From Malachius bipustulatus (Eukaryota; Arthropoda; Insecta; Coleoptera; Melyridae): a stretch of 64,000 nucleotides of DNA. Under the pieces are notes generated by a model, which did no database searches, was not told the DNA's origin, and worked only from the letters and a program-made list of their open reading frames with translations. The DNA lies in the NCBI GenBank assembly GCA_910589415.1, contig OU342634.1, positions 24,983,144 through 25,047,143 of the forward strand, read 5' to 3'. The position numbers and the translations under genes were made by a program. Each line of letters starts with the position of its first letter. The first letter of the stretch is position 1. Positions 46,250-57,400 of this stretch are shown here, piece after piece.

Positions 46250-47700
46250 TACAGGGTGTGTTAAAAAATGTCAAAATGTGACAGATCAAAATGATGAATG
46301 ACGGAAAAGCCAAAAAATACGCAGCTGTTAGTTAGTCTAAATTTAGAATACAGAGAAATGGCTTTAATGCGAGAGGAAATGACTGATAGGATATTCATCC
46401 TCGGGAGTCGAACAAAAATTGTTTTCTTGCAACTCGGGTGTACGCAGAACGTTATCCAGACAGGAGGCATCCTCAAGAATGTTCGTTTCGAAAAGTTTTG
46501 AGCAGGTTTGTCAATTTTGGAAGTGTACGCTACAAGAAACGTAACATTTGTGGACTCGTCGTGAACGAAGATAACTAAAAAGAACAAGTTTCATTCGTAT
46601 CATGTTCAAATTCACCAAGAACTTTCGAATGGAGACTTTGAGAGAAAACTGTTTTTTTTTTTTTTGACATTGGATGAAAAACAAAATGCAAAAAGAGTCA
46701 AGCTTTTTGAATATTCTCATGTGCACCGATGAGGCAACATTTCACAGTAATGGGTATGTCAATAGACACAATTTCCAATATTACTTACATGAATAATATT
46801 CCCACATTTTGAGAGTCGCTAATCATCAGAACATTAATGTTTGGACAGGGATTATGGACACCTACTTGATAGGGCCTTATTTTTTAATGGAATCCTTGTA
46901 GGTATATCTAGATTTCTTGAGAAATGGCTTTCAAAACCTTCTCGAAAACCTTCCTCTGGCAAGAATAAGTGACATGTGGATCCAGCAGGATGGATCCACT
47001 CCTCACTATGCTCGTGTAGTAAGAGAATAACTTGATTACCGATATGAAAACAATTGGATAGTAAGAGGAGGACCTGTCAGTTGGCCATCGCGATCCCCTG
47101 ATATAACTCCGCTAGATTTTTTTGTGGGATCATGTAAAAGAAATAGTTTATCGGGACCCACCTATACCACCCCCGAAAATATGAGGAACAGAATTGAAGA
47201 CGCCTTTAGAGCATCGCTCCAAGTGTTACGTGTAGCACTCGACGATCTTTCTGCCACAAAATCACTGGGTATATCGATCTGCATGGAAGACACAGAAGAT
47301 TTGTTGTAGTTTTCTCTTATTTGTTATTTCTTTTTTTTAATTATTTCGTAGTTACGTCTCGTTCAATTAAATTTGGTTAATTATTTCAGACTATTGCGCC
47401 ACCTATCTGTAACATTGACATTTCAACAGCAACATACCAAAACAAGCAAAATAACACATTTTGACATTTGCTAGTCATCATCAAAACCATCAAATAAAAA
47501 GGGGATTTGATGAAAACTTACAATTATCTCCAAAACTATAATAAGTTTAGAGGTAGGGCACTTCTTACAAAAACAGAGAAGACGAACAAATAAGCTATTG
47601 AATAGGGTTATAAAATTTGGGGCATGCTATTTGAAAAATTGAGTTATACTTAATAATTTTAAAATTAGCAAGTTTAGCTTTGTTTGTAATCGCCCTGTAT
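46250..47700 (+). mobile_element. Broken TATACAGGGTG element carrying a DD41D transposase
   Basis: The left end ATACAGGGTGTGTTAAA starts at about 46250. Candidate right ends are CGCCCTGTAT near 47690 and ACCACCCTGTATAT near 48060; neither extends into a long match with the left end, so the right boundary is open. A transposase pseudogene occupies the middle. Confidence 0.55.
46600..47310 (+). pseudogene. DD41D-type transposase pseudogene
   Basis: Interrupted frames give CTDEATFHSNGYVNRHNFQ near 46725-46780 (first Asp), HQNINVWTGIMDTYLIGPYF, then MWIQQDGSTPHYARVVRE near 46975 (second Asp) and VSWPSRSPDITPLDFF near 47080 (third Asp). Counting through one stop codon, 41 residues separate the last two Asp. 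The C-terminal part is 47124-47309 after a frameshift. At least four stops or shifts make it inactive. It resembles but is clearly diverged from the intact transposase at 35336-36439. Confidence 0.8.
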
Positions 47701-49050
47701 CATAAAATCTTAAATTTTTGACATTAACACATCGGTCTTTGATTTGACTAGTACCTTGTTAACTTTCATCTCTTAATTTTAAAAAACAAGACCGCTACGA
47801 TTTCGAAAAAAAAAACTGAAAAATAAAAATACAGACATGAGACAACCTAAAAAGCTGAACAAGAAAATGTAAAAAGAAATAGGGTGTTTTATTTAAAAAA
47901 TTGACGTTTCCTCCACCCCTTTAAAATGGGACACCTGTATAGCTGAAAATAATTTTAGGTTATAGGTCTCCTCAAACCATAAAACATTTTACTCAAATCT
48001 TTTTTTTTTCTATCTTGAGCGGTAATGCCGTTATGGGATAATTAAGCGAGGACGAACCACCCTGTATATCTGGACGGATTTTTTCTAAAGAAAAAACACG
48101 AATTTAATGAAAACAAGTGAATTCAATCTTATTTTGTCTTCTAAAGTACTTTCGGATGAGCGGATGTAAGACCTGCCATTTGATAAAATGAAGAAAACCA
48201 GCACTTTTCAAAATGTGGCAATACGGTTCTGTAATTAAAAATTTTGCATTTTTATTTCATATTAAAATAAAGAAGAGAAATGCAAAAATCTTTTGGTGAA
48301 AACGGCGTTCAAAAATGTCAGATAGTCATCTATACATGTTGCTTCAAAGTAGATCTTTATTTTGCTGCAGAGGCCAAATAAATTCGAAACAAGAGGTCTC
48401 TTACCCATCTCTTATTTATATCTCTTTTAGCAGTCTTAGAAAATTTAAAAACATATGGCCTTCGTAGTAAAAAAAAAATAACTTATCATCACAACCCTCT
48501 ATATAAAACGTCGACCATTTTAAAATTAGTTCATAAAAAAGATATCATTATCACAAATTACATTAATTAGAAAAAAAAATTCGTAGCACCTACAGGTCCC
48601 TCAAACCCTGTACAATGTGCATATATTGCAAATTAATACGAAAACGCTGACACTTTCATAAATACGAGAGTTTCATCGATTGACTGGAATCACGTTTATA
48701 TGCTGATTTATTGATAATTTGCACGCTTTTCCCTTGTCAGAACTCAAATATCTGCGAAAAATGAGCTTCGAAAAACGATATTTACACAAATGATTACGTC
48801 TTCACTTTTATTCATACATACGGAAGGATCTGGATTTCTTGGAACTGGTTGAATAACTTCTTAGAAATTTATAATGGAAAATATTTATCATGTTGACAGT
48901 TGAAGAAAAAGTCTCAAATTTGAGGCTAGAATAAAAAAAAAATCACTAAAGAATAAAACTCGCTTGGATATTGTTGTGATTTTCTTTTCCGTATGGGGTC
49001 ACTTCTGAATTTTAACTTTATTTTCACCAGAAATGCCTGCTAGAGTACTA
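47700..49050. other. AT-rich DNA, no gene recognised
   Basis: A right-type end ACCACCCTGTATA lies at about 48056-48068. Otherwise only short frames. Confidence 0.4.
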
Positions 49051-52050
49051 GGGTTTATAAGTACACATTTCCCTCTATGAGTCCATATCTTGCAAATCCT
49101 CGTCCTATACGGTGTCTCATCTTCATTGATTCGTCTACTTCATCTTGGTCGCCCTTTTTTCTTCCCCCTAGTGGGCTCCACCAGGTTATTTTATGTATCC
49201 AACGATTGTGATTACCTCTAACATGTCCACACCTTAGAACTTTCTTCTCCTCGATGTGCCCCCCACCTCCTTTTATACATTCGGTCTTTTGATTTCATCG
49301 TTTCTTATTCGGTCGATTCTACTTAACCCACAGTTTTTCCTCCAAAAACCCATCTCTTTTCCCTTATTTTTCTTGTTAATCACCCACATTTCCACTCCCT
49401 ATGTCATTATGCTCCGTACTATTGTGTTGAAGATTCTAGTTTTATCGGTATTTGTTATACATCCTACAATACCGGGTTAAATGGCCTAAAGCACGTCCTA
49501 GTTGGGTCTAGTCTATTCTTTATTTCTTCCTCTGTTGTACCGTTTTTTGATATTATAAATCCCAGTTATTTGAATTTATCTACTGTTCCCTTAACACGTT
49601 TGTTTTCCTCTATTCCGTTTTGTCTGAGTTAATTTCCTGGTCGTTTTTTGCATAGGTACTCTTCTTCCAGCTTCCTCATAACGAACCCAAGAGCTTCGTC
49701 TTCTTGTGCGATGATTACTTGATCATCTGCGAAGCTCAAGGTATAAAGATGGCTGTTTCTAATCAATTCCTTCACGTTTCTTCTTCCACGGTTTCATTTT
49801 TTTTTTTGCAGGAATATCTTGAATAGGGTGGGTGATGTTGAGCATCCTTGGAGCAGTCGCCGTTTGGTTGTTCTGAAGCTGTTAGATTGAGTATTTCCCG
49901 TTTTGATTTCCACCTTTTCATTTCCGTACAAGTTTCTTACCGGTCTGATCACTCTGTTTCTACCACATTCTCTTTCGAGGGACTGAGTCATATGCCTTTT
50001 TTCTTTTCCATCTTTTTTTTATACAGGGTGTCCCATAATATGTGGGCAATCTCCCGGATTTGGGTAAATTTCGTAAAAATAAATGAAAAAATAGCTATTA
50101 AGTTAATTCCTCAGAGACACCCCTACAAAGATATTAGCTGTTGAAGTTGAGGGTTGAAAATCAATTTTTTGCAATACTTAACTTTTTTATTTCTTGACCG
50201 ATTTTGATAATTTTTTGTTTTATTTTGTATTATTATGGACTTTTTAGAATAGTGTTTCATAATCTTTGATAGCACGTACATAGACCTCGGGATGGCATAA
50301 CCCCCTCACTCACTTGAAAGAAAACAATAAAAATAATAATTTTACAGATTTTTAAGGTTAATTTTCTTTTTATTTGATATTTTTTACATAAAAAATGTAT
50401 TCTTATCTCTTTCGATAGAGCGAACCGTTATCGAGATAAACGTCATTCTAATAGGTGATGCGTCGCAGGAACTTTCTAAATTTCAAGTTAATTTTAACAA
50501 GATGGCTGACCTTTGTCAGTAAATTGAGCAGGAAACAAAACAATAACTTAATTAAATACACGTCAGTGTCAAAAGATTTCATTTCATGCAGATTCAATTC
50601 TAACTGATTTTAAAATGAGTTACACAAACGCTGAATATTCAGAAAATCAGTTAGAATTGAATCTGCATGAAATGAAATATTTGACACTGACGTGTATTTA
50701 ATTAAGTTATTGTTTTGTTTCCTGCTCAATTTACTGTCAAAGGTAAGGTCAGCCATCTTGTTAAAATTTACTTGAAATTTAGAAAGTTCCTGCGACGCAT
50801 CGCCTATTAGAATGACGTTTATCTCGATAACGGTTCGCTCTATCGAAATAGATAAGGATACATTTTTTATGTAAAAAATATCAAATAAAAAGAAAATTAA
50901 CCTTAAAAATCTGTAAAATTATTATTTTTATTGTTTTATTTCAAGTGAATGAGGGGGTTATGCCATCCCGAGGTCTATGTATGTGCTACCAAAGATTATG
51001 AAACACTATTCTAAAAAGTCCAAAATAATACAAAATAAAACCAAAAATTATCAAAATCGGTCAAGAAATAAAAAAGTTATTGCAAAAAATTGATTTTCAA
51101 CCCTCAAATTCAATATCTAATATCTTTGTAGGGGTGTCTCTGAGGAATTAATTTTATGGCTATTTTTTCATTTATTTTTACGAAATTTACCCAAATCCGG
51201 GGGATTGCCCACATATTATGGGACACCCTGTATATACTGTTTTAGCGTGTATACCTATGTGGTCGATGTAAGATCTTCCAGTTGTAAATCCTGCCTGGTC
51301 TTCATCTATTTTCCCTTCACGCCTTCTCTAGCTTTTGCTTTACGATTTTTCAAATATGGCGCAAATTTCCCTATAGTTTTCACATTATTTGTTTTGTCTG
51401 TTTTGTTGTAGATAGATGTAATACAGGCCTTTGACCATTCTATAGGCGGGTCCTTTCCGTTTTAGAGCTCTGAAGAACATCCGTGTATTATACGAAACAG
51501 TGTCTCTGTTTCATATTTAATTAGCTCTGGTATGGTACTCTTCCAGGTCAGGCTAGCTTTTCGGTTTCTTACTGTTCTAATTGCTTGTTTGACTTCCTGC
51601 AGTGTAAGTGTAATAGTTTCTCCTTCTTCTAATATAGTGTCTTCCCCATTTATCCTTATTGCGGCCTTGTCTCCGTGAGTAATTCTTTGTAATATTCTTC
51701 CCACCACCTCTACTCTTCAATATATGATATATAGGTTTATTTGGTTTTATCTCTTCTTAGTGCCTTGAGTACTTTCCAAGATTCTGAGCTTCTTGTCCCC
51801 TTATAATATGCTGGTCAATTCCTTTCGCATGTTTTTTCCCATCTTCTGTTCTTCTGCTGTACTTTTCTTTTTACTTCTCTGTTCTTCTCTTTATACCTTT
51901 TCAATTCCTCCGCGTATCTTGATCTCAGATATTTACTATAACATGCTTTCTTCTCTTCTATACTCTGTCTCCTGTCCCCTAAAATATCTTCCTTGTTTCT
52001 ATTACGAATTTCTTCTTCTCCTGGGGCTTCCATAGTCGCCTTCTTCATTC
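49050..52050 (-). pseudogene. Non-LTR retrotransposon relic split by a fold-back element
   Basis: On the minus strand from 52048 there is a charged linker (EEEIRNRNKEDILGDRRQ), then QEVKQAIRTVRNRKASLTWK and IPELIKYETE near 51540 (start of RT), and DEDQAGFTTGRSYIDHI near 51290. A 1.2-kb insertion follows. RT resumes at 49991 with RPVRNLYGNEKVEIKTG and RRLLQGCSTSPTLFKIF. Further on come LSFADDQVIIAQEDEALGF near 49740 (catalytic FADD) and a C-terminal RGKKKGRPR near 49150. Stops and frameshifts are frequent. Motifs fit a Jockey- or RTE-related family; the clade is uncertain. No endonuclease was recognised. Confidence 0.75.
50020..51235. mobile_element. 1.2-kb fold-back element
   Basis: Arms of about 592 bp (50020-50611 and 50642-51235) are near-perfect reverse complements; the loop is about 30 bp. 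Ends are TATACAGGGTGTCCCATAAT and its complement. There is no transposase. The retroelement RT frame is interrupted exactly by this segment. Confidence 0.92.
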
Positions 52051-52059
52051 ACTGTTTGA

Positions 52060-55000
52060 TTCTTTCATAAGTATCCGCAATACCTTCGTAAGTGAATTCT
52101 TTTAATTTTTTTCCAAGCTTCGTTGGTACAGGTCTCTAATAGATCTGCAGTGACTGCACCCTGAATTTTTTTATTTTATTTATTGTTCGACTTCTTTGTT
52201 GAATCTTAAGCCAGCTACTCACTATACGCGGCACTTGGCAAGTTAATTATTTGGGGAGTACTTGTGCATGAGTACTTGTGCAAGTAATATTAATATCGCA
52301 TTCATTTACATCCATATGGCAGAGCGGGTGTAGTATGGCGCGGTCTTGAAAACACTTTGCAAGTACACTCGGTAGAAGGAATATTTGAAGGCCCAGAGGC
52401 TATGTACCTAGCGACACAAAGAGTATTAAAGCGTAACATCGTAAAGACATTATTGCAAAGCACGGTGTAAGATATATCTTTAGTAGTTATCTTACACCGT
52501 GTTGCAAAGCAATAATGCTATAAGACCTTTTTCTGCAGGGTAGTATTCCAACAATATTTATTTTATCTTCAGGAAAAAATGTGCTTTTCATGCATTAGTC
52601 AATTTTTATGAAATTGTCAATTAAGTACCTACATATTACACTGACAAGGATTTATGACGGGAAATTAATCCCCTGCTTTAAAACAAGCGCCTATTAGGTA
52701 CATAAAAATGTAAATCAAGTTAAGTTGTTTCTTACAGTTTCTAAATTTTGAATTATACCTAGATACGGTCCTGGTCAGACACCCGTCTCTATTTACTTTT
52801 CAATGTTGGTTGTCCCTTAATCTCTAAGTAAACATTGCAAGAAGATTTACGAGAGTTCAAATATCTATTCCATCCACTATAACGACGTTTGACTTGGGAT
52901 AGGCAAGTCAAAGCAGCCGACTTTAGATATTTTAGTGAAATGGAAGTAAAGTTTTGCCACTACTATAGTCCATGATCTGAACCACGTTCTGCTTCTCTCT
53001 AGACCCTGACATCCTTGATCTTGATGGTGCTTTTTTACTTATTAACTAAAGCTTATTATATTAGTAAAAATTTATTTTCGCTTATAACGCCGCTGAGATT
53101 CCCACTACAACTCTGTTTGTTTATATGCCATTCAGTTTCATCTATGAAGGATCCAGTGAAGTAAGTATTCGATGCCATAACGATTTCTATACGCGAATTC
53201 ACTCCTTTTCTAATTTCAATATCGCCTATCTACGTTTTTGTTCACTGCTCGGCCATTCTTGTCATGGAATTTGAGTTCAACTTTCAGAATCCAGGAGCCT
53301 GATAGAAAGTCGAGGCGCTCTCTATGAAACACCCTGTATGAAAATTGCATTCAGTGAAAAAAATTGCCACAATCGCGAATGCAATACATAGTATGATTTT
53401 TCTACTCTTATCAAAAAAATAACCAAAATATGTTTTTATTACCTACTGCTGCTTGGAACACTTGATGGTACGACTGCGCACGCGTGGATTCTGGGAAATG
53501 TGAGTTATCGTTCCTATTCACAGCTTTGCTCTGCTTATCAAATTCACAGCTTTTGATTGGTCCACGATCGGGAATTATGAATTGCTAGTAGCTGTGATTG
53601 GCAAATAGCCGGGTATTATGAACTATAGGTATGTATAATTCAGAACCTAAGAATAATAAACTTCATAATTCATCGGAAAAAGCTCTAATAATTGGAATAT
53701 TATTCAATTATTTCTGTAAATATGAACTCACCAAGAATTGTTTTTGAATGTTATGTTCTGGAGTAATTAACTATGGAGAATGAACGATGAAATTGCACAA
53801 GTTTTAATGAAGTTGAAATACGTATCTTCACACCGTTAGAAAATGGTTTCACCCACACTATAAAGGGATTATAATATTTCTAGAATCGAGTCAACAAGAG
53901 GGTAAGGTGGTAGATAACCGTTATCATGAACGATCATTTCGTCGGTGAAATGACCGAAACGGGAATACGGAATGTGTTTGCCGTGGAGGATATCCTTTCA
54001 TACTTGCATGTCTATCCTCTTGTGATAAACTCGGAAGGAGGGTAGGATCGCCATGTGATAATCTGAGAGAACTTCGTCACTTAGTCTAGATGCCATTCGA
54101 AAAAAATTAGGGAAGGGCGAAGGATTTCAAACACAGTTGAACGATAAATTAGTCGTGATTGAATGTTACTAGATCTTGATATTCGTATTAATATGAATTC
54201 AATTCTTCATTGTAATTTCAATTGATTCAAATTCTTATTTTAATCTTCATTTCTGATTGATTCTAATTGATTTAATGAATCGTAATTCATATCCTTTTAT
54301 ACTACCGGTACCGGTCAATGTCATAGTGTCAGAAACATGCCAGTTGACAGCCACTATGTTTATGTTGACGAATTACATTCCTTTTAAATATTACTCTGCT
54401 ATAAACATCTAATGTTCATTTAATTTAAGTGTGCATTCTCAGAAAAGTGCTATATGACGAGGAACTCTTCTATCGGGAGATCTTTAAGAATAGATTCTTT
54501 GGACTGCTTGACTACAGTTGGTTTAATCTTGCAATAAAATATGACCCCCTGTGTAAAAGAAATTTATTGATATCTATTGATACATACATATATGGAAAAT
54601 ATTTTCAATATTTCATATATGGAAAAATGTATTATATTTTTGGGGCAGGTATGATACTGATATTCTTCGAGTGCACTTAACTTCGCTAGCAAGATTTAAT
54701 AATGCATTTTCTCGTTTGACATGCAATGCAAATACGGCTTATACAATAAGAGATTTTATATTTCATATCTACTTCTATAAAGATCGAAATATTGATATAT
54801 TTGAGAAGGAATATGGTACAAAAGTCTGCAAAGAAAAAGAATTAAAATATAAATCGAACGGCAATGATTCGGATTACTTTGACTAGTTCATGCGGAAAAC
54901 CTCATCTACCTATATGCCTTACTATAAAAAGAAATAATAAACCACAGACGTGTTAATAATAATACCTTTATTTACTCATTTTTGTAGTCTTTCTTATCTT

Positions 55001-55160
55001 TATGTGTACCTAGGAATTTCGAAATAGACTGGTTGTAATGTAAATAATGTAATTTTAATCATTTGTTGTTGAATTGTTGAACTATACGGAAATGGAGCTA
55101 TTAATATAATATGCATAAATACCCCTTAGTAGCGTTCAAATCTCATCATTTGATTATTAA
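52060..55160. other. No gene recognised; one long hairpin
   Basis: A hairpin at 52448-52517 stands out. A right-type transposon end AACACCCTGTAT lies near 53329-53340 without partner. The rest is AT-rich with short frames only. Confidence 0.4.
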
Positions 55161-55299
55161 ATAAATAAAATATATAAATATTGTATGGCTGAGGTAAAGC
55201 CCAAGTGTCAGAAGTTTTCAAGTAGCCTCAAGGGCCTCTGACGTAACCTAACGACTGCTGTGAAGCAGCCGGTCACGGAAATTTTTTACCACTATAATT

Positions 55300-55351
55300 G
55301 GTCACCCATCCAAGTAGGGACCAAACCAAGCCATGCTGCACTTAGAAATCG
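55300..55351 (-). repeat. Antisense 5S rRNA-like segment
   Basis: Read on the minus strand, CTAAGTGCAGCATGGCTTGG then TTTGGTCCCTACTTGGATGG and GTGACC resemble the 5S rRNA internal promoter region, which has TAAGCAG, a GGG/GG stretch and ACTTGGATGGGNGACC. The rest of the 120-nt rRNA is not evident. It is most likely part of a 5S-derived SINE or a retro-pseudogene, not a functional rRNA gene. Confidence 0.55.
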
Positions 55352-55489
55352 TTTTACCGAAACTCTAACAGTTTGGTTATTGTGACCGATTATTTATTAT
55401 TAATGAAACATTTCGAGGAGATTATTTTTAGTCAATTTTCAGACTGACTATTATCGTATGAGACAAATTACCCCATTAAAGCAAACACA

Positions 55490-57400
55490 CATGACAAATA
55501 GGGAAATCTCTTGGTGGAGCAAACATCTGTCCGAGTTAAGATCCGAAGTGCGAAGCCAACGGAGACTGATAGAGCTACCAAAAAGGGCTGACCACCATAA
55601 ATAAATGAGGAAAGCTGGAAGAAATAGCTTCAGTAAGTTCTGTGAAGACATCAAATCAACCCCTGTTGCAGCCAGGCTGCATAAAGTCATAGCCAGGGGC
55701 AGGGTGGAGACCCAAATGACATTAAAGAAACCAATGGTAACTTCACAGAGAGCAGAGAGTGAGGAGCAAAGGGCTTTTCTGCTGCTTGAAATACACTTTC
55801 AAGGGTGCATGAAAAAATCAAGTGAAGAAAAAGAAGAAATCATAAATATATCAGGAAATTTAGACTGGAAAACAGCTACAGAAGTCTGTTTTGGGTAATC
55901 GAGTAAACACCTTCCATATAAGTCCATATAAGAGCCATATAAGTCATTAATTCACCAGGTCCACACCTATTCTCTGCTTTGCTCCAAAATGGGGCAGGAG
56001 ACGATTTTGCTACATTTGTTTAAAATCGCAAGAAGCAACTTAGTTCTCGGTTGTATACCTAAGAATTGGAGAAGGGGTAAAGTTACTTTAACTCCAAAAG
56101 TAGGGAAGAAGGAAAGTAGAAAATCACATCCTGTAAATTAAAAACGATTGAAAAGGTTGTAGATAACTACTTATGAACAGAAATACTAGAGAGGGCGCCA
56201 TTGCACCCAAACCAACATGCATATCAAGCGGGAAAATCTACGGAGACCGCCCTGCATCAGACAACAAGAAAAGTCAGGAGCACACTGGAGGTAAAAGAAA
56301 CAACTATTTGTGCCTTTACGGATTCAGAAGGAGCTTTCGATAACATTGCTCGCGAACTAGTCAAAAGCTCTCTAATTAAAAGAGAAACAAATAACAGTGT
56401 GTACCCAAAGCATCATCCAGATCAGCACAACTAGAGACTGCCCACAAGGAGGAGTACCATCACCTCTGATGAACTGCTTCAGAAGCTGCCGGAGCCAAGA
56501 CATAGATTGCCAAGGCTATACCGATGAAATAGACATAATAGTCAGAGGAAAGTTCGAATCAATTTTCTATGACATAATACAAAGAGTATACCTATTATCG
56601 TAAGAAGATGGTGCTTGTCAGTGGGGCTAAACATAAATCCAGCGAAAACCACTGTCATAGCATTTACCAGGAAATCTTCGACTGAAAACAATTATCCTAG
56701 ATGCGGTAAACATTAAATGGAAGTCAAAGGTTAAATATCTAAGAATTTAACTAGACAGCAAGCATTAGTCTGCAATAGGACCAAACCTGTAGATTCGGTA
56801 TGGAGGGGAACGAAACCCCATAAACCTACATCTCCTGACCGAGTGCCATGTAGTACAACAAAGAAGAGGTCGCTGTCTAGGTCTTTACCACCCAGAGCAA
56901 AAAGAGTTACCATGTTTAGAACAATCGAAACTCCTAAATCTCCTCCGAGAACTAGGACTGGATGGGCTGCTATAATTAAAAAGTCACTAGAAGGGGAGAC
57001 ACAAAAGATCTTCTAAGTCGTATAGTGTATAATACATCCCCAATATATTGTCATTATCCGCTAAGGACTTTTTATTTGACCAAGTAGAAATTAGGATATA
57101 CATACATAGAATAAAGCAGACAAGGAACCGTTTTTAATGAACTTCCGTCTGAGATTTGTAACGTCACCAATGAAAACGTTCTGAGGAAAATTCAAAAAGA
57201 ATCTGAACATCAAGAAGAGAAAAATCACTTACTTGGGCCCCTTATTATGGAGCGAATGAAGGAAGCTCCATAAAATGATAATAGGGAAAAAAGTAGAGGT
57301 CAAACCAACATAACAGCGTGGAAAGAACAGAAGTCAGTTCATCCTACCTCCATTAAAATGGAAAAGGACCGTTAGAAGAAGAAAGTACCTCTGTTTTAAG
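55490..57400 (+). pseudogene. Jockey/R1-like non-LTR retrotransposon relic
   Basis: The plus strand reads AGRNSFSKFCEDIKSTPVAA from about 55611 (the linker between endonuclease and RT in these elements) and HPNQHAYQAGKSTETALHQ at 56204. Next are CAFTDSEGAFDNIARELVKS near 56310 (RT motif A), RDCPQGGVPSPLMN near 56430 (motif B), and CQGYTDEIDIIVRGKFES near 56508, where the catalytic YADD box reads YTDE. GLNINPAKTTVIAFTRKS follows at about 56625. The remainder to 57400 is fragmentary. Multiple stops show it is dead. No endonuclease was seen upstream. Confidence 0.8.

Noticed and set aside
46261..46501. ORFs on both strands at the left end of the 46.25-kb element
   Set aside because: They overlap in antisense and neither shows the N-terminal transposase pattern.
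54429..54886. Two neighbouring plus-strand ORFs of 83 and 71 residues
   Set aside because: Hydrophobic and Tyr/Phe-rich frames are expected in AT-rich DNA; no family resemblance and no splice pattern.
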